A DNA stretch of 64,000 nucleotides from NCBI RefSeq assembly GCF_016907365.1, contig NZ_JAFBBV010000001.1, forward strand, positions 124,001 to 188,000. Direction: 5' to 3'. Positions 8,426-17,280 of this stretch are shown here, piece after piece. The DNA is from Oerskovia paurometabola (GTDB lineage: Bacteria > Actinomycetota > Actinomycetes > Actinomycetales > Cellulomonadaceae). The notes beneath the pieces were generated by a model that saw only the letters and a program-made list of their open reading frames with translations, searched no databases and had not been told where the DNA came from. The position numbers and the translations under genes are program-made. Within the stretch, counting starts at the first letter, position 1. The number at the start of each line of letters is the position of its first letter.

Positions 8426-9181
8426 ATGGCCCCCACACCGTCCGCACGCGCCCACCACGACGAGCTGTTCCCCGACCACGTCTCGACGCTCGCAAGGACC
8501 GACCCGGAGCTCGTCGAGTACTTCGACAACTTCGCGTTCGACGAGGTGCAGCGCGACGCTCCCCTGCCCGTGCGCACCAGGCTCATGGTCCAGCTCGCCG
8601 CGCTCATCGCCTGCGGTGCCCTGCACGAGTTCCGCGTGATGGCCGGCGCCGCGCTGACCGTCGGCGTCACGCCGGTCGAGGTCAAGGAGGTCGTGTACCA
8701 GGCGGTGCCGTACGTCGGCATGGGTCGCGTGCTCGACTTCCTGCACGCGACGAACGCGCTCCTGACCGAGCGCGGTGTCAGCCTGCCGCTGCCCGGCCAG
8801 TCGACCACGACGCCGGACACCCGCTCGGAGGCCGGGCTCGCGGTGCAGAAGCAGATCGTCGGCGCGGACGCCGTCGACGCGATGTACGCGAACGCGCCGG
8901 CCGACGAGCAGCACATCCAGCGGTACCTGTCCGCGAACTGCTTCGGCGATCACTACACCCGCGACGGGGTCGACGTGCCCACGCGCGAGCTGCTCACCCT
9001 CGCCATGCTGATCGCCCTCGGCGGAGCCGAGCCCCAGGTCGCCGGTCACGTCCGCGCCAACCTCGACGTCGGGAACGACCGCGCCACGCTCCTGGCGGTC
9101 ATCACCCAGCTGCTGCCCTACGTGGGCTACCCGCGCACCCTCAACGCGTTGCGCGCGCTGGACGAGCACGCCCCCGCCTGA
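8426..9181 (+). CDS. two-domain carboxymuconolactone-decarboxylase-like protein
   Basis: 251 residues made of two copies of the CMD (AhpD-like) helical domain. Copy 1 is about 20-115, with VQLAALIACGALHEFRVMAG and VKEVVYQAVPYVGMGRVLD. Copy 2 is about 150-245, with ELLTLAMLIALGGAEPQ and ITQLLPYVGYPRTLNALRA. Copy 2 has no cysteine or histidine at the position of copy 1's CGALHE, so only the first half may be catalytic. The ATG has GAGGAG 5 nt upstream. Members of this group are usually found with cupins and alcohol dehydrogenases, matching this island. The reaction is not known. Confidence 0.88.
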   Translation: MAPTPSARAHHDELFPDHVSTLARTDPELVEYFDNFAFDEVQRDAPLPVRTRLMVQLAALIACGALHEFRVMAGAALTVGVTPVEVKEVVYQAVPYVGMGRVLDFLHATNALLTERGVSLPLPGQSTTTPDTRSEAGLAVQKQIVGADAVDAMYANAPADEQHIQRYLSANCFGDHYTRDGVDVPTRELLTLAMLIALGGAEPQVAGHVRANLDVGNDRATLLAVITQLLPYVGYPRTLNALRALDEHAPA

Positions 9182-9266
9182 GCAGGCGACGCGCCACCGC
9201 ACCATCGATCCTGAGGGGACGTGCAGGACCGCCGACATGGCCCCCTCACCACGAAGGAGCAGCACC

Positions 9267-9632
9267 ATGAGCGACTGGAGTTCCGCCGACCTGGCGGCCA
9301 TCGACGCCGACGGCGAGCTGCGCGTCGCCGCCCACCGCCCCGACGGGACGCTGCGCACCCCCCGCATCGTGTGGCACGTCGTCGTGGACGACCATCTGTA
9401 CATCCGCTCCGTGCGGGGCGTCGACGGTGCCTGGTACCGCGGCGTGCAACGCACGGGCACCGGTCAGATCGACTCCGGCGGAGTCCGCGCCGACGTGACC
9501 TTCGTCCGCGACGGCAGCCACGACGACGCCGTCGACGCCGCCTACCGCGCCAAGTACGGCAACGGCTCGGCCGTCGACCACATCACGGCACCCGGCGCGC
9601 GCGCCACCACGCTGCGCGTCGAGCCGGCCTGA
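9267..9632 (+). CDS. DUF2255 family protein
   Basis: 121 residues. It matches the DUF2255 pattern: an N-terminal WSSADLAAIDADGELRVAA, then PRIVWHVVVDDHLYIRSVRG and a conserved WYRGVQ, with a C-terminal AAYRAKYG. The fold is probably that of the F420/FMN-binding split barrel; that relation is from general family knowledge, not shown here. The ATG follows GAAGGAGC by about 6 nt. It is the last gene of the redox island, 85 bp after the CMD-like gene. Confidence 0.8.
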   Translation: MSDWSSADLAAIDADGELRVAAHRPDGTLRTPRIVWHVVVDDHLYIRSVRGVDGAWYRGVQRTGTGQIDSGGVRADVTFVRDGSHDDAVDAAYRAKYGNGSAVDHITAPGARATTLRVEPA

Positions 9633-9690
9633 CCACCTGCCGATCCGAGCGCTGCCGCCGCCCTGGGATGCACCAGCAGCTCGCGTTCAC

Positions 9691-9720
9691 CGTCCAGCCT
9701 AACCTAGGTTAGGCTGGACG
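9691..9720. promoter_or_regulatory. 30-bp perfect palindrome, PadR operator candidate
   Basis: A perfect inverted repeat centred at 9705/9706 with core CCTAACCTAGGTTAGG ends one base before the GTG start of the PadR gene. It also contains TAGGCT at 9710-9715, a plausible -10 box placed 7 nt before the start codon. This is probably an autoregulatory operator on a leaderless promoter. Confidence 0.8.
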
Positions 9721-9721
9721 G

Positions 9722-10240
9722 GTGACGATCAAGATCTACGCCCTGAGCGTCCTGCGGAACGGCCCGGCCCACGGCTACGAGCTCAAGAGCCGGATACGGC
9801 GCCCGTCGATCGCGCCGGTCAACAACAACTCGCTCTACCCGGCCCTCAAGCAGCTGGAGCGCGACGGCGCGGTGACCAAGTCTGTCGAGCAGCAGGAAGG
9901 GCGCCCGGCGCGCAACGTCTACGCCATCACCGAGACCGGGCGCGGCATGCTTCACGACCTCGTGTCCACACTGCCGCGCGAGCTGGCGAGCGACGACGAG
10001 GAGTTCTTGCTCCGCGTCAGCTTCTTCGACGAGCTCCCGGTACCGTCGCGCCTCGGCGTCCTGGGAGTGCGACGGCAGATCGTCGAGCACGCGCTCGCTC
10101 AGGTACAGGGCCTCCTGGCCGAGGCCCCGCGGGACCCGGCCCTGCCATGGCGGCGCCGCGCGCAGGAACAGCTGGTCGATCGCCTCTCCCAGGAGCTGCG
10201 CTGGCTCGACGACCTGCGCAACGAAGCGGAACGGTCGTGA
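9722..10240 (+). CDS. PadR-family transcriptional regulator
   Basis: 172 residues. The winged helix covers about 1-80: ALSVLRNGPAHGYELKSRI, SLYPALKQLERDGAV and YAITETGRGML. A C-terminal helical dimerisation region ends ELRWLDDLRNEAE, the usual PadR (Vir_act_alpha_C) tail. The GTG start has no clear ribosome-binding site because it directly follows the 30-bp palindrome, so the mRNA is probably leaderless. The TGA overlaps the GTG of the next gene (GTGA). It probably represses itself and the exporter. Confidence 0.9.
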   Translation: MTIKIYALSVLRNGPAHGYELKSRIRRPSIAPVNNNSLYPALKQLERDGAVTKSVEQQEGRPARNVYAITETGRGMLHDLVSTLPRELASDDEEFLLRVSFFDELPVPSRLGVLGVRRQIVEHALAQVQGLLAEAPRDPALPWRRRAQEQLVDRLSQELRWLDDLRNEAERS

Positions 10241-11616
10241 CCGTCGACGGCGCGGACACACGCCCCGGTGCCACGAGGATCGGCCGAGCCGCACGCTACG
10301 GACTGCTCATCGGCCCTTCCCTCAGCATGCTCGACTCGAGCATCGTCAACGTCGCGGTCCCGGACATCGCCCAAGACCTCCGCGCCGGGCTCGACACGGT
10401 CCACTGGGTCGTCTCCGGCTATCTGCTGTCCCTCGCCGTAGGACTGGCACTGACCGCGTACGCCTCACGCCGCTTCGGCACGATGCGTGTCTACCTGGTC
10501 AGCATGGCGCTGTTCGTCGCCACCTCCGCCGTGTGCGCCGTGGCCCCGAGCATCGAGCTGCTCGTCACCGCTCGGGTCGTGCAGGGCTTTGTCGGCGCTC
10601 CCCTGGTCCCGCTGGCATTGAGCATCCTGATGGGCAAGGACGGCCTGAGCGGTGGCAAGGTCCCCGTCTCGGCCGCCGTGGTGCTGTTCCTTGCTCCCGC
10701 CCTCGGACCGTCGCTCGGTGGCCTTCTGATCGGCGCCGGAGGGTGGCGGTGGGTCTTCCTGGTCAACGTACCGGTGGGCGCGGCCGGACTGCTTCTCGCA
10801 TCGCGCCTGCGCCACCTCGGAACGCGGGCCAGGGCAGAAGCCCGGTTCGACGCGATCGGGTTCCTCGTGCTGTCGGCCGGCCTGGTGACCACGCTCCTCG
10901 GGGCCACGCGCGGCTCCGCCGGTGGATGGGGCAGTCCCGCACCGCTGACGCTGGTCGTCGCAGGGATCGGGCTGCTCGCCGCGTACGTCAGAACCGCGTC
11001 CCGGCGAAAGGACCCGCCGGTACGCCTCGACGTCGTCCGTAGCGGTCAGTCGCTCCTCGCGCTGGTGCTCCAGGTGCTCGCCTCGATCATCGCCTTCGGA
11101 ACCGTGTTCCTGATACCGGTGTTCACCCAGCAGGTGCAAGGGCACACCGCTCTTGCCACGGGGCTCGCCCTGATCCCCCAGGGCATCGTCATGGGCCTGG
11201 GAACCGCACTAGGTCAGCGCATCTCGACACACATCCCACTGCGAACACTGGTGACACTCGGGTTCGCCGCGCTCGCCGTGTCAAGCGGCGTGATGCTGCT
11301 GCTCACGCACGACACACCGTTGTGGGTCACCGCGATCATGCTGTGCGGCCGCGCCCTCGCCGCGGGATTCGTCACGACGCCGCTGCTCGCCGCCTTCCTC
11401 GCGCCACTCAGCGAGAACGACCTTGCCGACGGCAACACCCTGTACAACATCACCCAGCGGCTCGGCGGTGCGGTCGGAGTAGGCATCCTCGGCTCGATGG
11501 TCGCGACGAGCGCAGACAGCGGTGCGGCACTCGCCGCGTTCCACCAGGTGGGAGCGGTGCTCGTAGCGCTCGCACTCGCAGCGGCCGCCCTAGCCCGGTC
11601 GTTGCCCCGCGCATGA
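10237..11616 (+). CDS. MFS exporter coupled to PadR (DHA2-like)
   Basis: 459-residue membrane transporter with about 14 predicted helices. The DHA2 signature is LSMLDSSIVNVAVPDIAQDL in helix 1, with a weak motif A (ASRRFGTMRV) and motif C-like GPSLGGLL near residue 165. The start is the GTG at 10237, which overlaps the regulator's stop codon as GTGA. A PadR regulator directly coupled to an exporter usually senses the exported drug; the drug itself is unknown. A hairpin at 11805-11845 may end the transcript. Confidence 0.88.
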   Translation: MTVDGADTRPGATRIGRAARYGLLIGPSLSMLDSSIVNVAVPDIAQDLRAGLDTVHWVVSGYLLSLAVGLALTAYASRRFGTMRVYLVSMALFVATSAVCAVAPSIELLVTARVVQGFVGAPLVPLALSILMGKDGLSGGKVPVSAAVVLFLAPALGPSLGGLLIGAGGWRWVFLVNVPVGAAGLLLASRLRHLGTRARAEARFDAIGFLVLSAGLVTTLLGATRGSAGGWGSPAPLTLVVAGIGLLAAYVRTASRRKDPPVRLDVVRSGQSLLALVLQVLASIIAFGTVFLIPVFTQQVQGHTALATGLALIPQGIVMGLGTALGQRISTHIPLRTLVTLGFAALAVSSGVMLLLTHDTPLWVTAIMLCGRALAAGFVTTPLLAAFLAPLSENDLADGNTLYNITQRLGGAVGVGILGSMVATSADSGAALAAFHQVGAVLVALALAAAALARSLPRA

Positions 11617-11889
11617 GCTCGTCGAGGTCGATCATCACCTTGGGAAACAGGTGCCCGATCAGCGCGGCGCGGAAGCCGCACGATCATCAGCGCGAGTCTC
11701 GGCGGTACGGCGTGGCATGAAAAGAAGACCTACGGAGGAGGCACAAGCTGGGCCACATCTCGACATGTCGACGTGCAGCGCAGATTGCGCGGACACGCCG
11801 CTGTACTTTACGTGGTCTCGGGCATGTCGCGAGACCACGCAAAGTAGGTACGACCGCGGATTTGGGACCCGAGGTTCTCGTGTATCGAC
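11617..11889. other. gene-free stretch between convergent genes
   Basis: No convincing gene. On the minus strand about 25 codons near 11616-11690 read like protein (including ALIGHLFPKVMIDLDEL) between a stop codon and the exporter gene. This may be a decayed gene end. The rest holds only the hairpin at 11805-11845. Confidence 0.5.
11805..11845. terminator. bidirectional terminator hairpin
   Basis: Inverted arms ACTTTACGTGGTCTCG and CGAGACCACGCAAAGT match at 15 of 16 positions around a 9-nt loop. Placed between the convergent MFS and helicase genes, with A/T at both feet, the hairpin could stop transcription from both sides. Confidence 0.7.
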
Positions 11890-14800
11890 TCAGTCACTCG
11901 GTGCGACGTCGCTGCTCGCAACGAAATCGACGTCCCGAAAGACGCGGTCGGCTGCCTTCCTCCCCAGGTCGAGCAGCGCGATGATCTCCGCCTTGCTCAT
12001 CCTGGTGGTCGTCTGGAGCTCCGCGGCCCGGCGCGCGACAGCCAGGCGCTCGGGCTGCGCTTCGGGCATCTCGTAGAACCGCGCATCGGCGAGCAGGTCC
12101 TTGACGGTATATGCCGACTTGCCAAGAATCGCCGCTATGTCATCGAGCGTGCACCCTTCACGCTGAAGCGCGAGGGCCTCGGCCGCCTCGGCGGCACGAG
12201 GCAGGCCAACTCCGGTTCGCGACGAAGCCGCCCGGACGTTCGGCGCCGCTCGGGGCACAGCCTCGGGAGCGCCGTCGACGGTGTCGGACCGCGCGGGACG
12301 CAGGCGCATGGGTGCTGGCATCACAGGCGCCTCCCCTGGGACCACAGTGAGGAAGTCGGAAACCGAGATCACCGGCTTGCCGTACTGGGCCGCCTTGCGT
12401 GCCTTACCAGACTGAGTACCAAGCTCGGCAACGACCAGAAGGTCGCACCGCGTCTTGGTGACGTTGTCCACGGGAACGAGACCGATGCGTTCCGCGTGCT
12501 CGTTCAACTCCGCACGCGAGAGAGGCGCACCATCGAGGCCGATGGCGTCACCTGTGAAACAGACGCGCGCACCGCGGAACACCGCCGATGGAGCACCTGC
12601 ACCGCCGCGGGATGCGATCTCGGCGCCGAGGTCCGCCCCGAGCATCGCCGTGAGCAACCTCAGTCGCTCGACGACGGCGGGTGACAACCCGGCGGACTTC
12701 TGCGCCACAGATGCAAGTCGAGCCGCGACGACTTGTCGGATCATCTCGTTGCCTACCGCCGGCTCGGGCGGGGCGGGAACGCCGCGAAGAATCGCATCGC
12801 TGACGGTGCGACTGGCGCTGAGGAGTGATGCCAGCGCAGGTCCTGCATCGGGCACGGTCACCGTGTCACGCGTCAGCAAGTACGACGCCTGATCCTCGGC
12901 GTTCGCGGTCTCGAAAGCAGCCCCGCCGTCTCCGCCGTCGCGCAGGTGGATGGCGAGGGAGGCTCGAGCGCGACGGAGCGCAGACGGCGCGGCGAGCTCC
13001 GCCGTCTCGTCACCCTTGGCGTGCCCAGGATCGACGACGACACCTGGTGGGAACGGACGGACGTTCCCGAGCCTCTTGAGCTCCCAGTCGACGTAGCCCA
13101 GCGTGCGGTCGATGTCGACCCCTACCGGCACAGCGCCGTCGAGGAGCCGCGCCAGGACCGACCACGTCTGGGCGAGGTTCGGCGCCAAGGTGATGTCGTC
13201 GACCCCGATGTCGAAGGCCTCCCGCGCTCCGGTCAGGTCACGCTCAGGGTTGACGAGCGTCGAGATCTCGGTTCCGTCGTCGAAGACCAGTGCGATCTCG
13301 ACGGGCCTCGGCTTCGAGCGGACGTCGTCGTCTCCGACGAGCAGGGTCGCGATCGCGACGTGGCGGTGCGCCTCCGTTCCCGAAGCCGTAGCAAGGAAGC
13401 GGACTACGCGCCGGTCGGTCTGGAGGTGGCGTGCCTCGACGGGGCGGTGGAGCACCAGCCCTTCCATCGAGGTGCAGCGGCTGAGCGCGACGTACGCCTG
13501 CCCGAAGGTGAACGTGCCTCCGGACAGGTCGACGACCAGGCGGTCCAGCGTGAGTCCCTGGCACTTGTGGATCGTGACGGCCCAGGCGAGCTTGAACGGC
13601 AGCTGCGTGTACCGACCGACGACCTCGCGCGACATCGCACCATCGATGAACTGGGGCTCGGTCACCTCCCACGTGTGCGGGGTGACATCGACGACGTCGC
13701 CGTCATTGAGCTGCACGACGACGGTCTCGCCGTCCACCCTCTCGATACGCCCGATCGTGCCGTTGACCCAGCGGTCGGCCGTGTCGTTGTTGAGGAGCAT
13801 GACCTGCGCCCCGACCTTGAAGACCACCACTTCCTCGACGGGGCTGTCGAACTGGGACGTGTCACCCCACGTCGTCGCCCTACGGCTCAAGGCTTCTCCC
13901 GGCAGGCGCTCCAGCGCGGCCCGGTTGCGGGAGGTCACGATGGAGTTCGTCGGGGCGACGGTCAACCAGAACTCGTCGGACGGCGGCTCGAACGCGGCGT
14001 CCGTGCGGGTGTTGAGATCAGCCCGCATCTCGTCGGCGAGAAGTCCCTCACGGACGGCGTTGAGCAGACCGGTCAGGCGGTCGTCGCCGAGCTGGCGGAA
14101 CACCTTCGTGAGCCCCACCGTCGGGAACCGATCGCGCGAGAAGGCTCGCGCAGAGAAGAAGTACTCCGTCTCGTACCGCGACGCGAGCCACTCCTTCTCC
14201 CGCTCGGGCACGACGGGCGGCAGCTGGAACAGGTCGCCCACGAGCACGATCTGCACGCCGCCGAACGGCTCGCCCGGGTGTGGGCCGAAGCGGCGCAGCG
14301 CGATCTCGACCTGGTCGAGGAGATCCGCCCGCACCATCGACGCCTCATCGATGATCAGGGTGTCCATGGCCCGGATCTCGCGCGCGAACCGGCGCGGCCG
14401 GTAGTCGCCCGTCGCGACGTCGTCGAAGGTGGTGCTCGCCCCGAACGAGAACAGGCGGTGGAGGGTGAGGCCGTCGACGTTCAGCGCGGCGATCCCCGTG
14501 GGCGCCGCGACGACCACGCGGCGCCGGGTCGACTCCATGAAGTGCCGGATCAGCGTCGACTTCCCGGTCCCCGCCTTCCCCGTCAGGAACATCGAACCGC
14601 CAGAGGTGAGGATCGCCAGCGCCGTCTCGAACTCCTCGGTCAGCTCGATGCGCTTCGGCGGGACCACTGACGCCGTCGCGTCGTGACCCGTCGGCGCACA
14701 CGAAGCCTGTGAGACGTCGATGACGTTGACAGGCAGGAGTTCGACGACATCCCGCAACGGTCCGTCATAGCCGTGGCGCCCGAGGCCGACGACGACGACC

Positions 14801-15297
14801 TCACGCCCGGCATCGTCGATGCCGACGTCACCCACTCGCGGTGGCGTTGCCGGTCGCCACGCGAACGCGTACCCGCGGCGGTCGTCCTGCGGCGCAAGAT
14901 CGGTGGCCCACGCGGGGAGATCGGCTGCGGGTTCCGGGTGGGACGAGGTGGTGCCGAGGTACTCCACCTGGACGATGACGGGCTCGGCAGCGCTCAATGC
15001 TGAGCCAGTACCTCTGCGCGAGGCGTCGATGGCGCGAAGGAGTGCTTCAGCGGCTCCCGCCTGCTTCCTCCGGAAGTGAAGCTGCACCGTCGGACCATCC
15101 CGCTCGATGGTGATCGAGCCGTTGGCGAGGAGTGTCGCCGCCTTGAACCGCACCCGCTCGATCCGGTCGAGCGAGATCACGACCTCGCGCGCACCGAGCG
15201 CGCCACGACCGGGCAGGCTGGTCGCGCTGACGATGACCGACCTCTCGTCGACGGACACCCGTACGCAGTACAGGTCGAAGTTGCTGGTCTCCGTCAA
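11890..15297 (-). CDS. Pif1-like helicase fused to PH-like, exonuclease-like, BRCT and HTH regions
   Basis: 1135 residues from a TTG start at 15297, preceded by AAGGGAGA. An upstream ATG at 15360 has no good ribosome-binding site. Order of parts: residues about 5-90 resemble the DUF4429 PH-like domain; 215-650 form a superfamily 1B (Pif1/RecD) helicase with Walker A LTGKAGTGKSTL (~238-249), LIIDEASMV, LVGDLFQLPPV and the late motif WAVTIHKCQGLTLDRLVVD; 680-790 resemble a DnaQ-type exonuclease (IGVDDITLAPN and GYVDWELKRLG) but with the first catalytic acidic pair degraded; about 930-1010 is a BRCT domain (GARVCFTGDA); the C-terminus has two helix-turn-helix-like segments. It is probably a DNA-repair or replication helicase, downstream of dnaB on the same strand. 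Confidence 0.82.
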   Translation of the reverse strand: MTETSNFDLYCVRVSVDERSVIVSATSLPGRGALGAREVVISLDRIERVRFKAATLLANGSITIERDGPTVQLHFRRKQAGAAEALLRAIDASRRGTGSALSAAEPVIVQVEYLGTTSSHPEPAADLPAWATDLAPQDDRRGYAFAWRPATPPRVGDVGIDDAGREVVVVGLGRHGYDGPLRDVVELLPVNVIDVSQASCAPTGHDATASVVPPKRIELTEEFETALAILTSGGSMFLTGKAGTGKSTLIRHFMESTRRRVVVAAPTGIAALNVDGLTLHRLFSFGASTTFDDVATGDYRPRRFAREIRAMDTLIIDEASMVRADLLDQVEIALRRFGPHPGEPFGGVQIVLVGDLFQLPPVVPEREKEWLASRYETEYFFSARAFSRDRFPTVGLTKVFRQLGDDRLTGLLNAVREGLLADEMRADLNTRTDAAFEPPSDEFWLTVAPTNSIVTSRNRAALERLPGEALSRRATTWGDTSQFDSPVEEVVVFKVGAQVMLLNNDTADRWVNGTIGRIERVDGETVVVQLNDGDVVDVTPHTWEVTEPQFIDGAMSREVVGRYTQLPFKLAWAVTIHKCQGLTLDRLVVDLSGGTFTFGQAYVALSRCTSMEGLVLHRPVEARHLQTDRRVVRFLATASGTEAHRHVAIATLLVGDDDVRSKPRPVEIALVFDDGTEISTLVNPERDLTGAREAFDIGVDDITLAPNLAQTWSVLARLLDGAVPVGVDIDRTLGYVDWELKRLGNVRPFPPGVVVDPGHAKGDETAELAAPSALRRARASLAIHLRDGGDGGAAFETANAEDQASYLLTRDTVTVPDAGPALASLLSASRTVSDAILRGVPAPPEPAVGNEMIRQVVAARLASVAQKSAGLSPAVVERLRLLTAMLGADLGAEIASRGGAGAPSAVFRGARVCFTGDAIGLDGAPLSRAELNEHAERIGLVPVDNVTKTRCDLLVVAELGTQSGKARKAAQYGKPVISVSDFLTVVPGEAPVMPAPMRLRPARSDTVDGAPEAVPRAAPNVRAASSRTGVGLPRAAEAAEALALQREGCTLDDIAAILGKSAYTVKDLLADARFYEMPEAQPERLAVARRAAELQTTTRMSKAEIIALLDLGRKAADRVFRDVDFVASSDVAPSD

Positions 15298-15568
15298 CGC
15301 TCGTCTCCCTTGTCTTGCGCACCGACCGGCGCCGAACGGCGGTGTACCCCGCTCCCACAACCGGGTTCCGGGGCACCGGAGGAGTATGGCAGCGGGCCGA
15401 CGGCGGCATCAACGCTCGATCAGCAAGACTCGGCCCGCGACGGCCGTGAGGAGCGTGCGACGCGGCTCGTTGACCACCCTCGTCGAACAACAGGGGAGAA
15501 CCAGGGCCAAGCCGCCCAGACGGAGGATCGTGCACTCCAGGCTGCACGTCGACAACACGACAAGTGCG

Positions 15569-16945
15569 TCAGACCTGCATGTCCACGAACCGCGCGTAGT
15601 GCCCCTGGAACGCGACGGTGATCGTGTCGGTCGGGCCGTTTCGGTGCTTGGCCACGATCAGGTCTGCCTCGCCGGCTCGCGGAGACTCCTTCTCATAGGC
15701 GTCCTCGCGGTGGAGAAGGATGACCATGTCGGCGTCCTGCTCGATAGAGCCCGATTCACGCAAATCTGACATAGCGGGCTTCTTGTCCGTGCGCTGCTCA
15801 GCGCCACGGTTCAGCTGCGAGATCGCGATGACCGGCACCTCGAGCTCCTTCGCGAGGAGCTTGAGCGCACGGGAGAACTCGGAGACCTCCTGCTGGCGGG
15901 ACTCGACGCGCTTGCCCGACGTCATGAGCTGGAGGTAGTCGATCACGACGAGCTTGAGGTCGTGCTTCTGCTTGAGCCGACGGCACTTGGCGCGGATCTC
16001 CATGAGGGACATGTTGGGCGAGTCGTCGATGAAGAGCGGCGCCTCGGAGATCTTGCCCATGGTGCCCGCGAGCTTCTGCCAGTCGTCCTCCCCCATGGAG
16101 CCGTTGCGCATCTTCTGCAGGTGGATGCGCGCCTCGGCAGCCAACAGACGCATCGTGATCTCGTTGCGGCTCATCTCGAGCGAGAACACGACGGACGTCA
16201 TGTTGTGCTTTATGGAAGCACTCCTAACAATATCGATTCCCAGCGTCGACTTGCCGATGGCCGGGCGTGCCGCGATCACGATCATCTGCCCGGGGTGCAG
16301 CCCGTTGGTCAGCCGGTCGAGGTCGGCGAAACCCGTCGGCACCCCGACCATGCCCTCGCCGCGGTGCCCCGCGGCCTCGATCTCGTCGACGGTCCCGCCG
16401 ATGACCTCGCCCAGGACGATGTAGTCCTCGGCGGTACGTCGCTCGGTCACGGCGTAGACCTCGGCCTGCGCGTTGTTCACGACGTCGTCGACGTCGCCGC
16501 CGTCGGTCGCGTACCCGAGCTGCACGATGCGCGTCCCGGCCTCGACGAGGCGGCGCAGCACGGCCCGCTCGCGCACGATGCGTGCGTAGTAACCCGCGTT
16601 GGCCGCGGTCGGGACCATGGCCATGAGGTCGTGGATGTAGGGCGCGCCACCGATCCGGCCCAGCTCGCCGCGGCGCGTCAGCTCGGCGACGACCGTGATG
16701 GCGTCGGCGGGCTCGCCGCGCCCGTAGAGGTCGATGATGACGTCGTAGATCGACTCGTGCGCCGGCTTGTAGAAGTCGGTGCCACGGATCTGCTCGATCA
16801 CGTCCGCGATGGCGTCCTTGGACAGGAGCATGCCGCCCAGGACGCTCTGCTCGGCCGCGATGTCCTGCGGCGGGGTGCGGTCGAACCCGGGACCGCCGCT
16901 GCCTGCGGGTGGTCCGAAGCTCGACTCGAGCTCGTCGATCGACAT
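15569..16945 (-). CDS. dnaB: replicative DNA helicase DnaB
   Basis: 458-residue hexameric helicase that unwinds DNA ahead of the fork. The N-terminal domain (about 28-130) starts PPQDIAAEQSVLGGMLLS. The RecA-like motor has Walker A AARPAIGKST (~222-231), Walker B LKLVVIDYLQLM and the arginine-finger region KKPAMSDLRESGSIEQDAD. No intein interrupts it, although inteins are common in actinobacterial DnaB. The start is the ATG at 16945, with GAGGGG upstream. The region before it, shared with the MATE gene, holds a cluster of DnaA-box-like sequences. Confidence 0.97.
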   Translation of the reverse strand: MSIDELESSFGPPAGSGGPGFDRTPPQDIAAEQSVLGGMLLSKDAIADVIEQIRGTDFYKPAHESIYDVIIDLYGRGEPADAITVVAELTRRGELGRIGGAPYIHDLMAMVPTAANAGYYARIVRERAVLRRLVEAGTRIVQLGYATDGGDVDDVVNNAQAEVYAVTERRTAEDYIVLGEVIGGTVDEIEAAGHRGEGMVGVPTGFADLDRLTNGLHPGQMIVIAARPAIGKSTLGIDIVRSASIKHNMTSVVFSLEMSRNEITMRLLAAEARIHLQKMRNGSMGEDDWQKLAGTMGKISEAPLFIDDSPNMSLMEIRAKCRRLKQKHDLKLVVIDYLQLMTSGKRVESRQQEVSEFSRALKLLAKELEVPVIAISQLNRGAEQRTDKKPAMSDLRESGSIEQDADMVILLHREDAYEKESPRAGEADLIVAKHRNGPTDTITVAFQGHYARFVDMQV

Positions 16946-17151
16946 GCGGGCCCCTCACTCCCCCGGCATGGCCGGGTATCGTCCTGCGTCGCACATCTGT
17001 TCTACTCCGGCCCACCGACACGTCTTGAGCCCGCGTCGTCGAGGGGTGTCGTGTGGTGCTGCACCGTCGACCGTCCGTAGGCCCGAGCATGCACGACTCA
17101 GCGACAGTAGATCGCGCTTCCATCCCCCGCAAACGACCCTGTTCACAGAGG
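16946..17151. other. upstream region of dnaB
   Basis: About 200 bp without a gene, between the dnaB start and the DnaA-box-like cluster. It presumably carries the dnaB promoter, but no clear -10/-35 pair was picked out. Confidence 0.4.
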
Positions 17152-17280
17152 TGTGGACAGCCTGTGGACAGACCCCGCCAGCCTGTTCACAGCCATGTGG
17201 ACAACCATGTGGACAACTGACGAGTTGTCCCCTGTACACGCCCATGAGCAGCCTGTTCACTAGGCTCAGGGGTGTGGACG
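17152..17280. promoter_or_regulatory. cluster of DnaA-box-like sequences between dnaB and the MATE gene
   Basis: Same-direction copies of TGTGGACA occur at 17152-17160 (TGTGGACAG), 17163-17171 (TGTGGACAG), 17196-17204 (TGTGGACAA) and 17208-17216 (TGTGGACAA). TGTGGACG at 17273-17280 overlaps the MATE start codon. TGTGGACAA is the complement of TTGTCCACA, an accepted high-GC DnaA box that is also present in the oriC of this window. Three GTTCAC motifs lie between them. Confidence 0.6.

Noticed and set aside
11616..11690. Short protein-like minus-strand stretch (ALIGHLFPKVMIDLDELM)
   Set aside because: Only about 25 codons between a stop codon and the antisense of the exporter gene; too short to assign. 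Kept as a note in the gene-free stretch.
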